NCBI GenBank assembly: GCA_010015745.1
Contig: ML978273.1
Coordinates: 1-64,000 of the forward strand
DNA: 64,000 nt
Source: Setomelanomma holmii
Taxonomy: Eukaryota > Ascomycota > Dothideomycetes > Pleosporales > Phaeosphaeriaceae
Direction of reading: 5' to 3'
The notes beneath the pieces were generated by a model, which was not told where the DNA came from, did no database searches, and saw nothing but the letters and a program-made list of their open reading frames with translations. The translations under genes were made by a program, and so were the position numbers. Positions 44,946 through 57,037 of this stretch are shown piece after piece (positions within the stretch are counted from its first letter, which is position 1; each line of letters begins with the position of its first letter).

Positions 44946-45808
44946 ACGATACCTTGCAGCGCAAATATCTCTGCTGCTGTGGAATCCAAGCGAATGAATC
45001 ACATGTAAATATCGTCGATGAAGATGGCGTGATTTTCGCTCACGCACCGCTAGGTACTGTGCCCCAGTGACACTTACTTGACGTATGGCTTTGCCTCAGT
45101 CGCGACGGTCTGGGCTCTTGGATTGGTAGTGCGACCATCGGGGCCGGGTGTCTATAAGATAATCGGCTAAGCCTTTCAAGCTGGAGATGAAGACGCACAC
45201 TGGTCATGGTCGCTAGCCTGGGACCGGTACTGGCCTGTGTGGGATGCGTAAGATCTTCTGGTGTTGTCTTGGACCTATGGAATCTGGTATCAATGTCGAC
45301 AGCCTCACTACGAATTGGCATGTCTCAATCTGCGTGTCTGCGGCAGTGATGACTCTTCATTTTCCGAAGGTTCAATTGATCAGCGAGATCTGTTCTAAGT
45401 CCAAAGCGATAATCGTTCGTGAGAAGCTGTCGAATACTGATACAATACGAGATCTTTTGTTATTGAGATGACCAACATCGCAATAAACCAGATTCGGCCG
45501 AGTCGATCTGGGATATCTAGGTAATATGTTGTGGGACTCTGGTCATCTGACCCAGTGCTCACATAAGTTCAAGCCAAGTAATTCACGTAAAGGACACTGC
45601 TCCACTTCAGACGGTGCACATGGCGGAGACGGTCTCGCGTCAGCGATCTCCTGGCTCGAACTCCAGTGAGCCGAGGCGATAAAGATGTTTCGAGTGGAGG
45701 TGTGCACGGCTGCATGGGTAAGGAGATCGGCAGCTTGAGTATCCACGTTATCATTTGAATATTGATACATAATAAAGCTCATACACCTTTCTCCCCATTA
45801 TCAAGTAT
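44946..45808. other. Intergenic region
   Basis: The first 120 bases hold the out-of-frame remnant of the HET C-terminus. No other coding signal is seen before the sedolisin gene. Confidence 0.4.
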
Positions 45809-47659
45809 CTACGCCCTGTAGCCACCATACCGACTCGGCAGCACCGCCTTCAACAACTTCGGGAAATTCGGCGTTCCCAGACCCGAGACCGGGTCCCATC
45901 CAGTCGTCGCATTCCAGCTGGCATACGGAATGACAGGGCTACCATTCAGCGGGCCATGGAACCTAGCATGACCATCACAGCCAGTGCTACCTCCAAGAAC
46001 AATATCGTTCAAGGCCGTAGGATTCGAGTAGAGGAGTGGGTTCAAGAAGCCGAGCGCGGGCTTCTTGGACTTCAGTCGGGCGTCGTTGAGGAGAGCGACG
46101 ATACCAGCGAACGCGGGCGCGGAGGCTGAGGTACCCTGGTAGCTCTTGAGCACGCCCTTGTCGTAGACGCGGAAGCCGTAGCCCTGAGCGGCGACATCAG
46201 GGAAGCCACGGCCGTGGCGGTTAAAGTAGGGCTTGTTCGCCTCGCCGAGCTTGTGGAAGTACGCCTTGATGGCATCGTCCTGGTACGATGGGCGCTTCCA
46301 GTAGTCTGAGAAACCACCCGAGGAGAAGAACGTCGCGGTCTCGTTGAGGTAGCGAGTCGAGCCGACGGAGGTCACGAATGGGCAGGCAGCAGGGTACTGG
46401 GGCTGGAATTTGGTCGTGTTCTTGCCGTCGTTGCTCTGGCAGGCAGATCCGACACCGCTGTCGCCGGAGGAGAAGATGACGCTGACACCGCGGGATCCGA
46501 GCTGAGCGAAGAGGTTGCAGACAGTCAAGGCGTAAGACTTGGGCACGCTCTGCTCGTTCTCGCCGTAAGAGGTCGAGATAACCTGGGGGAGATCCTTCTG
46601 GTCAAGCTTGAGAACGTTCTGGAGGAAGTCGAGGTAAGGCTCGTTGGCGCTGTCAGCCTCATCAGGCTGATCAAGATCAGCGACCCAAGGACCACGCCCT
46701 CCAGTGCTGAACTCAGTTACTGGGAGAGGGCTGCTGACACCAACGATGTACTGCAGATCCAAGTTGGCCTCACCACTGTCGTCGCTAGAGTTCTGGGCGT
46801 TGAGACCGCCGTTGTACTGAATGACCGAAAAGTTCTGGCCGACAGCCTCAGGAAGAATATTCTGCTCAAATAGCGCGAGGTCGCGGTAGCGGGCATACTC
46901 CTCCAAGTAGCTGGCGAAAGCAACTTTGCTACCGCTGTTCGCATCAGGCGTGTAATTGATCTGGTAAAGCTGCTTGAGGCAAGCAGGGGTAATGCCAAGA
47001 TCGCAGTTCACGGTAATATTGGCAGCGTTTGCAGCAATCGGAAGTTCCATCAGCTCGCTTGACATGTCGTGGTTGGCGCGGATGGCAGCGAAGCGAGTGG
47101 TTGGCTGGACCAAGTTGATATGTCCGGCAACCTCATCGGGAACCGAATACTCGAGCGTGCGGAGAGCCCTGCGCGGCTTTTTCTCGGTGCTCACGAACCA
47201 AGAAAACTGTGTATCGAGCATCTTGTTCGCGACGCCAACGGTGGTCTTAATGGTCACCCAGTCGGCCTCTAACTCGGCGTTGTCAATGCCAACACTCTCG
47301 AGCCAGCTCGACACAGCGGATGTCGAATCAGCGCTTGGAAGCAACATCCTCTTCATCTCGTCGTGGGTCAAGAAGTGCTGGCCGTAGTTGGAGCTGGAAG
47401 GTGTGGACATGTCGATCACAGCCTTCTCGAACTTCTCGGCGTCTCCTTGCTTCAGCGCAATCTTGAGCCTGAGTGGTTCCGACTCCGCTGCGCTCTTCTG
47501 GAACTTCCATCCTGTGATGTTGTGTGAGCTTCATTGCAGGCACGGATATGAGTGAAGTGGCGACAAACCTTCTGGAGTCCCAAATAGCTTCTCAAATGGC
47601 TCCGCAAGACTGCTTCCAGCCAGCAGAGAGCCAACGAAGAGTGCTAGAAGAGGTGCCAT
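45809..47659 (-). CDS. Sedolisin-family (S53) secreted peptidase, tripeptidyl-peptidase-like
   Basis: Exons 47659-47569 and 47511-45809 give 597 residues. The 57-nt intron is GTTTGT..CAG. A signal peptide (MAPLLALFVGSLLAGSSLA) precedes an activation prodomain (WKFQKSAAESEPLRLKIALK, HDEMKRMLLPS) that must be removed. The catalytic domain carries the sedolisin triad: Glu278 and Asp282 in GEANLDLQY, and Ser492 in GTSASAP. The oxyanion Asp381 is in SSGDSGVG. The calcium site is represented by NDIVLGG and GWDPVSGLGTPN near the C-terminus. Length and order match fungal acid tripeptidyl-peptidases (SED1-4 group), which digest external protein at low pH. There are several N-glycosylation sequons. The gene is intact and is followed by none of the usual decay marks. 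Confidence 0.94.
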
Positions 47660-48130
47660 TGCTGCCGTCGCTGATCGAAAAAACCAAGGCAGAAGGATGG
47701 AAAGGCAGTGAGAGATCGCTGGAGGCGAACCATTGTGAGGTTTATGTACTCTCAAACACGATGCACTGTTCATGCGCGCAATATCGGGCTGCCTTGTCGA
47801 GTTAGATCGCTGTCACTGCAATGATCGGTGCAATTTTCGAACTGTCCAGGGAAAGTCAAGCCTCGTGGTCCGGTCTTGACGAAGCTTGTGCGGCTCAAAG
47901 CTCCTGCCTGTTTGGGCTTTAGCCTACCGATAACAGCGGCTCGGATCTCCGTATTTGATGCAGGTCCTCAACAGCGCCAAACGTGATAGGCCGCGATCAT
48001 CATAACCACAAATCTTGTCCCGGTGCCGTGACAGACCGTGGTTGTGGTTTGGTAAAGTGATGCAGGTGTTCCTTGTGGATAGCACAAGCTACTTTCATTG
48101 AGGCAAAGCAGCTCGCGTGCCTCTCACGAG
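47660..48130. other. Intergenic region upstream of the sedolisin gene
   Basis: It contains the sedolisin promoter and the 3' flank of the next minus-strand gene. No coding signal. Confidence 0.4.
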
Positions 48131-50164
48131 CTAAAGTACATCGCCACCGTATTGTATCGATTGTCCTTCCATACCCTCGAACAAACTGTTGAACAAGGAT
48201 TCGTTAACGTTTTGCAGTGTCCAATCGTCAGGCCCCTCGAGGCTGGGGAATTGGACGTCGGTGTTCTCGAAGCCCTCGACTGCCAACGATTGCAAGGTCC
48301 ACTGCAGATCGTCCTCGTTCTCCGTCGGTAGGTTATCGGCATTGCCCTGGCCGTATGCTGTTGAGGTCATTGCAGCCTCTGCAGCAGGTCTAAAGGGCGG
48401 CCTGCGCTCGAGGTTGATGGTGCCAAAGTGTGGTATATGTATTTGAAGCCTCTTCTTGCTATCGACGAAGCCTCCTTCGAGCCCGGAAGCCCCATCACCG
48501 CTCCCTGTCGCCACCGCATCATATTCTACACCTGCAGCGGCATCGAGTTCCACGTCAAGAATATGTCGCAAAATAGGAGCAAGTCTCGACAATATTTCAT
48601 CATTTGGCATGCGATCAAATGTTGTCAGAATGTGCTCCATGAGGCCACGATCGGACGGACGATTGAGTCGGAGAACTTGCCTGATACCAGACGTGTTTGA
48701 CGACCCAATCAAGCACTGCGAATTGATGTGAGCGAGAGAAAGTACCATGACGGCGATGAAGGCCAAATAGTCGAGACCTCGACAATAGAAATGGCCTGGG
48801 TTCCAGATGCGGAACGCAGAGTATCTTGTCAGTATCTCCCGACTAGCCATTGCGGCAGCCAGCTTATGGTAGTTGCTATCCTTCTCTTGAGCTGGGCGAA
48901 GGAGAAAAGGTAGGTGAATGCGCAGGACAAGGTGATAATGTGAGAGTTGGTACATCGCTTGCGCAACATCATGGAGAGTATCCGGTGCGATGTTGTCATG
49001 AGCTTGGAAGGCTGGCACGAGCCACCATTGAGCGGGCATCACGGCTGCAGCGTTCTGCAGCATGTCCTCAATGTCTTGCGTGTCGATCGCGGCACCCTTT
49101 CGGTCAAGGATGTAGCCGGCGATGATGCACTGTAATCGAGCCATGCGATCCAGTGGTTGGCACGCGGCTAATGCCGCTGGGCTCAATGCTTTAGTGTCAA
49201 TCGAAGATCTTGGAAGTCCAAGTGTGACCGACAGGTAACTGTCCATCTCAATGATGCGGAAGTAGAGCTGCTGGGGATCCAAGCCGGCCCTGGTGTTTGG
49301 ATCAAGGATTCTGAGAGATGAAGAGTGAGAGTATCGGTGGAGGCCAACCATCTGTGCAACAGTGGTAGCTCGACGGACTGCCATGCAAGCTTTGTGTAGG
49401 TTGCCTGCATAGTTTTGGATCATGGCTTCGATCATGATGCATTCAATGCCTTCGACAGACGCAGTCAAGTCGTCGTTGGTTGTGACAAATCGAACAGCCG
49501 TATCGAGAGCGTGAGTCATGATTGCGCTTAAGTGATTGCGCGTCGGCGTCGGCGTATGTGGCGAAGATACAGCTCCTTGCAAGAGACTGCTAAGCAGGAG
49601 TAGTTTCCTTGCAAACATGACGGGATGTGAATCTCTTGGAGGGAGTCGCAGCATTGTGCGTGGTGATTCTGGTTCTTGGTTCAATTGCGTGGAGGAAGTC
49701 GTGCACACCTTCATATGTACATGTGTTGACAAACCAATCGGAAGCTCATAGATCTGGTCAAGATCATGCTCGGGAGGCCATGCGGCAACAAGGTCTCGTG
49801 CTAAGCCAGTGTAGTGGTCAGCCATCGAGTTGTCCAAGAACTGCGGGGTGACCGCGTTCGGAGAGCTAGGTTTCTGGCCTTGAAGCGCTCCTTCAAATGC
49901 GGTCGCCGCAGTAGCGTTCACGACCAGGCTCTCCAGAGTGTTCTCAATTCTCTTCAGACGTTCTTCAATGCCACCATCTGTTCTCTCAGCCTGTCCATCA
50001 TCGTACTCTTGGCTGATGCATGTGATCTGCCTTTGGATGCAATTTTCGCATGACTTGTTTGCTGGTAAAGCATAAATGCATCGGACTTTCCGCCGCTTGC
50101 ACTCCCAGCAATTTCGGGTGCCCTTGCGGACCTTCCTTTTCTTGGTCGGTGATACTTCGTGCAT
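48131..50164 (-). CDS. Zn2Cys6 transcription factor
   Basis: One uninterrupted exon encodes 677 residues. The N-terminal binuclear cluster is complete: C19, C22, C29, C39, C42 and C49 within RNCWECKRRKVRC and CENCIQRQITC, with a basic run (TKKRKVRKGTR) in front. A heptad-like segment (EERLKRIENTLESLV) after it may dimerise. The fungal-specific middle domain shows MIEAMIQNYAGNLHKACMAV, VGLHRYSHSS and MDSYLSVTLGLPRSSID. A short acidic C-terminal region may activate transcription. No defect is visible, in contrast to the other two Zn2Cys6 genes in the window. Targets are unknown. It is the second of three tandem minus-strand genes, with the NmrA-like reductase upstream of it. Confidence 0.9.
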   Translation of the reverse strand: MHEVSPTKKRKVRKGTRNCWECKRRKVRCIYALPANKSCENCIQRQITCISQEYDDGQAERTDGGIEERLKRIENTLESLVVNATAATAFEGALQGQKPSSPNAVTPQFLDNSMADHYTGLARDLVAAWPPEHDLDQIYELPIGLSTHVHMKVCTTSSTQLNQEPESPRTMLRLPPRDSHPVMFARKLLLLSSLLQGAVSSPHTPTPTRNHLSAIMTHALDTAVRFVTTNDDLTASVEGIECIMIEAMIQNYAGNLHKACMAVRRATTVAQMVGLHRYSHSSSLRILDPNTRAGLDPQQLYFRIIEMDSYLSVTLGLPRSSIDTKALSPAALAACQPLDRMARLQCIIAGYILDRKGAAIDTQDIEDMLQNAAAVMPAQWWLVPAFQAHDNIAPDTLHDVAQAMYQLSHYHLVLRIHLPFLLRPAQEKDSNYHKLAAAMASREILTRYSAFRIWNPGHFYCRGLDYLAFIAVMVLSLAHINSQCLIGSSNTSGIRQVLRLNRPSDRGLMEHILTTFDRMPNDEILSRLAPILRHILDVELDAAAGVEYDAVATGSGDGASGLEGGFVDSKKRLQIHIPHFGTINLERRPPFRPAAEAAMTSTAYGQGNADNLPTENEDDLQWTLQSLAVEGFENTDVQFPSLEGPDDWTLQNVNESLFNSLFEGMEGQSIQYGGDVL

Positions 50165-50420
50165 CAGAATTGGTGTACTTCGTCGTCAGAAGGGCGAAAG
50201 AAAGCTGACACGCAAGAGTCATTTGGGTGAGAGTTGTGATGACGAGATGGCAAAGCGGCAGGTGAGATGTGGTAGTTCCTTCCCTCCCCGCTTCGACCGA
50301 ATCCGGCCGAATGACCCACGCTCACTCCTGCCGTATCGAGGATCACACACATGTTTAGACTTTACGACATTTCGATTGCACAATCTAGTAGTAGCTGGAC
50401 TATCCATATTCCATCATGAC

Positions 50421-51593
50421 TCAAGGCTTCCCAGCCCACGCCTCCCTCAAAAAGCCCTCCGCTTCCGTAAACTTGTACTCAGGCAACAGCTTATTCCACT
50501 CATCTCCTACCTCAAACGCCTTGTCTCTGATCGCCAACAATAACTCCGACACAATCATCTTGGATGCCGCCTCAACATGCTCCGGAAGAATGCTCGGATG
50601 ATCCACCACTGGAAACCACGACGGTTTGTAGTTTCCAGACTCCAGCTGTTCCGAGCTGAAGTGTTCGTGAACGAATTCGCTACCTACGTGTCATTGTAAG
50701 CGTGGTGTCTGGACATCAGAAATGCGTACGATCCTACCGCGAACGTCCTCACCAAGAGCGATAAGCTCGCCAATGCTAAAGTTAGAGCCTGACATGCCTC
50801 CCACCACGGGCCATTCGCCTTCGAATTCGACCGCCTGGGCTACCACGTTGGCGAGGTCTTGCACCATGGTGAGGGTGATTGGGTCATCGTCACCTCCCTT
50901 TCGCATCAAAGCCCTGCGATGTGCAAAATCAAAAGGCGAATCAAGAGGTTTCACGTGTTTCGCAGAGTTGTACGGCCGCGTAAGGTAGTTCAGGAACAAG
51001 CCTGGCTGGAAGAGACAGTACTCGAGCACATTGGAGTTGGCGTTGATAGTGCACAGGTAATCCCGTGTCATGGCCTTGTACGTGTACCAGGGAAGATGGG
51101 AGAAGTTGGAGCTGGAGATATATTAGTAGGTGTCACTCAAATGATGATGAGATGTATTGCTGGGACTTACGAAGCCCATTCACTTGGCGCGAAGCGCTTC
51201 ACACCTGCGGCAATGGAAGCGTCGATGAGGTTCTTCTGCACCTTGAAAGCGCCTTCTTGGTCCTGATGCACGGAGATGAAGGATAGAACGGTATGAACGC
51301 CGGTGAGGAGCTTTGTGAGTTCGTCGACGTTCGAATACTCTGTCTTGGCCCAAGAGATGCCAGTGTCAGATTCAGTTTGAGGCGCGTCCTGGTTCGGATG
51401 AGTATGTTGTATTCAAATACCTCTGGGATACCTACTCGGCGGGTGAAGATCATGATCTCGTGTTTCTTGGAAGCAACGAGAACGTCAACGATCTCCTGAG
51501 CGACATCTATGGGTGTCAATGGTAAAGCATTATACGTCATAAGGATACAGGAAACACACTGCCAGCGCCTCCAGCAATTGCGATTTTGACCAT
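50421..51593 (-). CDS. NmrA-like / isoflavone-reductase-type NAD(P)-binding protein
   Basis: Five exons: 51593-51560, 51506-51436, 51388-51171, 51111-50738 and 50683-50421. They give 319 residues, the usual length, with all phases consistent. The Rossmann glycine motif is MVKIAIAGGAGNVAQEIVDV, whose GGAGN is split by the first intron. RRDAPQTESDTG follows, then KTEYSNVDELTKLL, HTVLSFISVHQDQEGA, IAAGVKRFAPSEWA and SNFSHLPWYTYKAM with the Lys expected near the active site. The C-terminal half has FQPGLFLNYL and SGNYKPSWFP. Family members act as NAD(P)H-dependent reductases or as redox-sensing regulators; the present sequence does not decide which. The gene was reconstructed by hand because its exons 1-3 are too short to show as open frames. 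Confidence 0.85.
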
Positions 51594-53003
51594 GGTTGGA
51601 ATAGAAGAGTGTCCAAACTTAATAAGAGCTCAGAGAGGATCAGAGAAGAGCTGTGCTGCTGATTGAGGAGAGTGAGGTTTGCGCAGGTCTATATACCTCC
51701 TTGGCCCGGACATTCGACCGAATGGCCTCCCCAACCTCTCTCTCGTGCTACAACACCTTCGACCGATATACCATCCAGGAGGGCTGGTTTTGGACCGCTG
51801 CATAAGGTCATTGAAGTTGATTCGGCCGAATTGCGTAATGACCTGCAATAGTCAAGCTGCGGCAGCCTTCAAACCATGATGTACCAAGGCATGACCGCGA
51901 TCTGGATGAACGAGCACGACCCGATGCTGGTGGACGCTGGAGGCGCCGTGAAGTCATGTGAAGATGGTCGCTATGAAAGTGTTGCGATAGCAATGCGCAT
52001 CTGAATGCATATCTGATTCATTCGAGCCATGGCCCACTGGAGGCAAAGGTCATCCTGGTTGATTTCTCGTCTTCGTGCAGCCCGTGTCAACTCTTTGTAA
52101 CTCGAAAGTGTATGCATAAGCGCAATCATATCGTGATCATCCTGTATAATATGCTGTGCAGCAAGATTTTGTAAGACATGGTGGCAGGGTCGAAAAGCAG
52201 GCTGTAGCGCTCGTGCTAAGACGCTATCTTTGTCATGACGTTCGCATGGTTCAGCCAGGGTCGGCCGTGTTTCCGATGCGCATGAATGATGGTCGTTGCC
52301 AAACAGAAAACACAACACGTAACGTGAAGATCACAACAACAGTCAATTATCACGACCAACAACTTCAGCATAGAATTGGAGTGGACATGTGTGCGGCGAT
52401 ATAAAAAGGCCGAGCCGTAACCCCTTTCACTCAGCTCGTGATCTGAGGTTGGCTAGGAACAGGCTAGTTGTTTCAGGTTGTGGCAGGGAAGACGCTCGGG
52501 ATGTGACCAAGGACGGAGACCAAAATAATTCACGCCCACCACACTCTACCCCGACATTCACACAAGTACACGACAACCTGGCGCCGCCTTCACCCTCCCC
52601 ACCCGCACCCATTCACGGCCTATCGCTATACACCGCGCGCCTCGCCCCTTGCGCAGCGACACCTCAGCGACCTGCATGCTCGTGAAACCTCCGCGCCTGC
52701 ACCCGGCACCTTCTCCGGTGCACCAGTCGCTCCTTCTCTGCCAGACGAACAAACATCGCATGCGATAGCACTCGAAGCATCGTCCTCGGCATACACGGCA
52801 TCATATCAGCGACATCGATTGTGCGCTCAGCCTCCTGTGTTGCCTGCCCTTGCGCCGATTGCGATTGCGCCTCGTAGGGCTTGGCGGCCGCTGGACATCC
52901 TGACGCGGAAATTGAGCGACGCCGGGACATGAGCTAGGATGACGCGACCGCACATAATTAGAGCAGGTGCGACTGTCGCAAATGTGGGGTATATGGGGAG
53001 TCA
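51594..53003. other. Divergent intergenic region and long 5' leader
   Basis: A TATAAAAA lies at about 52400 on the plus strand and begins a C-rich stretch that probably forms the long leader of the SH3 scaffold gene. Between about 52680 and 52930 a plus-strand frame is open (LPDEQTSHAIALEASSSAY) and ends at TGA before the assigned start. It could be a leader ORF or an unmodelled 5' exon. Confidence 0.45.
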
Positions 53004-56000
53004 ATGCTGACGTTGATAGACACGCTCGACTTGCAGGACAAGTCCTCACCCACGGCTCAGGACCACTCGCAGCAGCCCGAGCGCCCCGCCCCGCTGGGAA
53101 TTGGGCCCGCCGCACCACACCAGCAAGCGTCGCTACGGCAGGTGGAAGAGGAGCGCACCTCGGAAGAGGTGCGCCTACAGAATGCCTGGAGCAATGCTGG
53201 CACACACTTGCGCGAGGACCCTGGCTCCGATGACGAGCGCACTGTCGTCAACACCAATGGCCAGCAGAACTCGCAGCAGGACGAGACGGCCATCAGGCTG
53301 AACGGCGGTATATCAGGCGACGGTGACGACTCAGACATGCAGGATGGCGACGTAGAGGAAGACATGGACGACGATATGATGGACAAAATCTCGAGCTCGC
53401 CCTCGATAGACGATGGTGGGTATTCTTTCCCTCTTCAGCCCCCGACCTGGCCGCAGCGGAGAGAGTCTCTGACACCGAACTCGTCTCCAATGTGCTCGGT
53501 CGCATCCTCTTCTCCCTTCACGACCACTCCAATTCATTTTCCTATCTGTGTCGCCAGCGCTCGAAGACGATTCGACGTCCCAGCGCCCGACTCAACTCCT
53601 GTATCCCCTTCACGATCTAGTCCGATTCCTTTTTCATATCGATCACCTCAGAAAAACGATTCCAAGTCGGCGGAGCATCATCGCGGTGAGTATGTCTGGA
53701 CACCCACTACTGGACTGGACTCCGACTCCGATTCTGGAATGGACACGACCATGAGCCCAAGATCGAAGCAGCGCAAAGCAGTGGAGCTTAGATTGCGATT
53801 TGCACGCGAAGATTCGCAGGCTTCTGTCGTGTCGGACTTTGATGAAGACCAAGCGAGTAGTATGTTGCGGCCCATGCAGCCCCCAGGCAGCAACTCTCCC
53901 GACGACGCAATGCCGGTATCCCCACCACGAACAACGAATGGTACGCCTCCACCGAGAGTGAAGACCCCAGACGAGGACGACTCCTGGACCACCGACAGCG
54001 ACGCCGATACCTGGGACGAAACTATGGACAACGATGATGTATCCAATGACGTCTCCTTCTCTGATGACCCGCGATTTGTCGACTCAGGCTGGGGAGGCGA
54101 ATGCTTACGAGAAACAGAGGACATCGATTTTGAGTTCGTTTACGCACTCCACACATTTGTCGCGACTGTAGAAGGTCAGGCGAATGCAACTAAGGGAGAC
54201 ACCATGGTGCTGCTAGATGATAGTAACAGCTACTGGTGGCTTGTCCGTGTTGTCAAAGACAGCAGTATAGGTAGGTGCTGGCGACTGTTGTTGACCATTA
54301 ACTTTGCTCACATCACACTCAGGATACCTGCCCGCAGAACACATTGAAACTCCCACGGAAAGATTAGCGCGACTGAACAAGCACAGAAACATTGACCTCT
54401 CTGCGACGATGCTTGGTGACACCGCAGAGAAGTCGAAGAATCCCCTCAAGAAGGCTATGCGGAGACGAAATGCGAAGACAGTGCAATTCGCACCACCTAC
54501 ATACGTTGAAGCATCCGACTACGACTACTCATCAGACGAAGGCGATGGGGAGCTCTTTGGTGGTCCTGCACCGAAGCAAGTGCTGGAGCAACAACAGCAG
54601 GAGGCGCAAAAGGCGGAGCCTGAACAAGAAAAGGGCCTAGAAGTGCAACCTCTTAAGCTTGGCGGTGCAAAGAAAGATGCCAAATCAGACGGCGACGCCC
54701 GCGCTTCAGGCGAAGACGCAAGAAAGGAGGATGAGAAGCAGCGAGCAAGCGATGACGTTGACCGGCCGCTCGACCCCAAAGTGTCCAAGAATGGTACACT
54801 GCGCAACACAGACTCTTTCTTCAAGGACGAAAACACCGAAACCCGCAAAATTACACTTACACCCAACTTGCTGCGCGACGATTCGAGTACTTCAACAACA
54901 GGGTCTCGCGAACGTGGGCCTAGTCTTGAAAGTCTGGAGAAGAACGGATTTGCCGACAAGGTCAAGGACGACAAGAAGAAGAAAGAGAAGAAGTCTGGTA
55001 TGCTAAGCGGTCTCTTCAAGCGCAAAGATAAGAAAGCCAAAGGACAGCTCGATTCCCAGGACAGCGACATTGAGATCAGGCCTGACGAGGCAGACAGAAG
55101 CTCGCCGCAATTGAAACGATCGGAAGAGTCATCAGAACGTCCGTCCGCTGAGCAGCTTGCGCCTCAGCGGCAGGCAAGCAAGGGCAAGTTACAGAAGTCC
55201 CAGCGCTCTCGAGACGATTCTCCGCAAAAGATGAAGGGCATCCTCAAGACAGACAGTCCCACGGAAGCCACATCAGATTCGATTGACGGCAAACCCGGGC
55301 AGCAGCAATCATCGACAATGCGCTTGGTCCCGACAGAACAGATCGACTCTGGTCGACCTTCCGTAGAGGAGAGGCCTTCGAACACTATGAGCTCAAACAA
55401 TCCTTTCAGCAAGTCATATCAGAAGAGCGAGCCGAAGCCTGAACAGGTCAAGAGGGCTAAACAGCGCGTGCAGCTGGATGACTTCGACACTTCCGACGAA
55501 GACAGTGATCCATTCGCTGACCCAGATGCGCAAACGAAACCTACTCAGACAGAGTCATCCGAGCCTACTGGGCGCCTTTCGGAGTCTCCGGTTCACGTCA
55601 CCGCAGCAGATGCGCAACCCTCGAACAAGGCGCCAATGCAAGAGAGTGAAAGAGAACCAGATCCGCAGCATCCACCTGGCCTTACCCAAGACAACTCAAG
55701 CCAAGAGACTAGCTCGCCTGTATCCACACCCACTCCTGAGGATAGCCCACTCAAGACGGTCCCTGAGAACTCGACCCTTTCAACCTTCCGCTCCGAAAAC
55801 TCATCATCGCCCACGCACCTTTCACCTACCACCGCCGCGACCATCCCACCTCCCTCACGCCCAGCACCAGTGTCAGCAAAGGCTGATCGCGAAGCACAGC
55901 CTTCACCTCCCGTCTCGTCCGAAAGCACGCAACTCCCTGCTTGGTCAGACGCCGCGCTCCGCGTTTATCTCGATGATGGTAGTGATGTCCGAGACATGTT

Positions 56001-56223
56001 GCTTGTCGTCAATGATACGACTGGCGTCATGCCAGTGGGTCGCGACCATCCGATCATGCGTACGTTGTACGTAGAGGAAAGCAAGACGATACAAGGCATG
56101 AGCTCTGAGCTCGACAGGCTGCTGAATGGACTAATGGAGAAGAGAATGAAGAGGAACGGCAGTGCCGCCAGTAAGGCCAGCACGACGAGGAGCGGAACGA
56201 GTGCAATGAGCGCACTTCGATGA
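53004..56223 (+). CDS. tea4: Tea4/Bud14-like SH3 polarity scaffold
   Basis: Exons 53004-54270 and 54323-56223 give 1055 residues. The product is mostly disordered and acidic, with one SH3 domain near residues 375-430: DFEFVYALHTFVATVEGQ, KGDTMVLLDDSNSYWWLVRV, then SSIGYLPAEHIETP across the splice. It is followed by RLARLNKHRNIDL and, at about residue 475, KTVQFAPP, which fits the RVxF docking motif for protein phosphatase 1. SH3 plus PP1 docking is the layout of fission-yeast Tea4 and budding-yeast Bud14, which direct polarised growth at cell tips through Glc7/Dis2. Long Lys/Glu-rich and Ser/Pro-rich stretches follow, and a conserved C-terminal block WSDAALRVYLDDGSDVRDML ends in a basic tail. 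The start is uncertain: acceptor-like sequences lie just after 53004, so an upstream exon may exist. Confidence 0.85.
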
Positions 56224-57037
56224 TTTGGTCGTTCTTTGAGGTGTTTATTTCTTGTTGTTATACCCTAGGGACTTTTATGATTTGGCGTTTTTGTCGGCTC
56301 ATGTATCACGCGGCATGATCTGGGCTCATTTGGCTCGTTTTGGGTGGGGTGGATTTTCATCCTTCTTCTCTTCATTGCGCGGTACCTGCATTCTTTGCAA
56401 AGCATCGCATTTCCATCTTTCCTTAATGGCGCTGAGTGTTTTGACTTCTCTTCTGACATTCTCTACGTAATACCCACTTTGTAACACGGGCGGCTAGTTC
56501 GCCTGCCTACACCTGTCACCCTTGGCTGCAACTATTGTGTTGCAATTGTACGCATATAAGCAGCAATACGAATGCGTGTTTGTCGAAGCAACATACGAAC
56601 CGGTAGTGCCTTCCTGCGGTGGGTGATTGCGGAAGGTGACAGGGCTAATTGCCGTGTTTTCCACCCATAGCAGACGGACCACAACGTTCATACAGTAAAG
56701 AGTCGCTCTTACGTCGAACCTATCTTGCACTCCACCTTCCAAAGACTGGCCAACCTGCGCACACTATCTAATGATACGAATCTGCGACGTCATTTGGGCA
56801 GTGCCTACCATTAGTGCAATGTTTCAGCCTCGCGTAGGAGACGTCCGCGATTCGTTCAACCTGCAGCTAGCTTCGCCACGGCTCAGCCGCCTTGCTGCCT
56901 CCGCAGGAGCTGGACTATCCAAACCCACCACCACGCTTCACTCCGTACGCTCTTCGCGCTTTAAGCCACGACATCACCTGGGATTTTAATGAGACACGGA
57001 TGGGTCGGGCAACGAACCCATATGTGCCTACGTGCCG
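56224..57037. other. Intergenic region
   Basis: No coding signal. The right end contains the 5' flank of the NLR-like pseudogene. Confidence 0.4.

Noticed and set aside
52680..52930. Plus-strand open frame before the SH3 scaffold
   Set aside because: Ends in TGA before the assigned start and lacks a splice donor in phase; may be a leader ORF.
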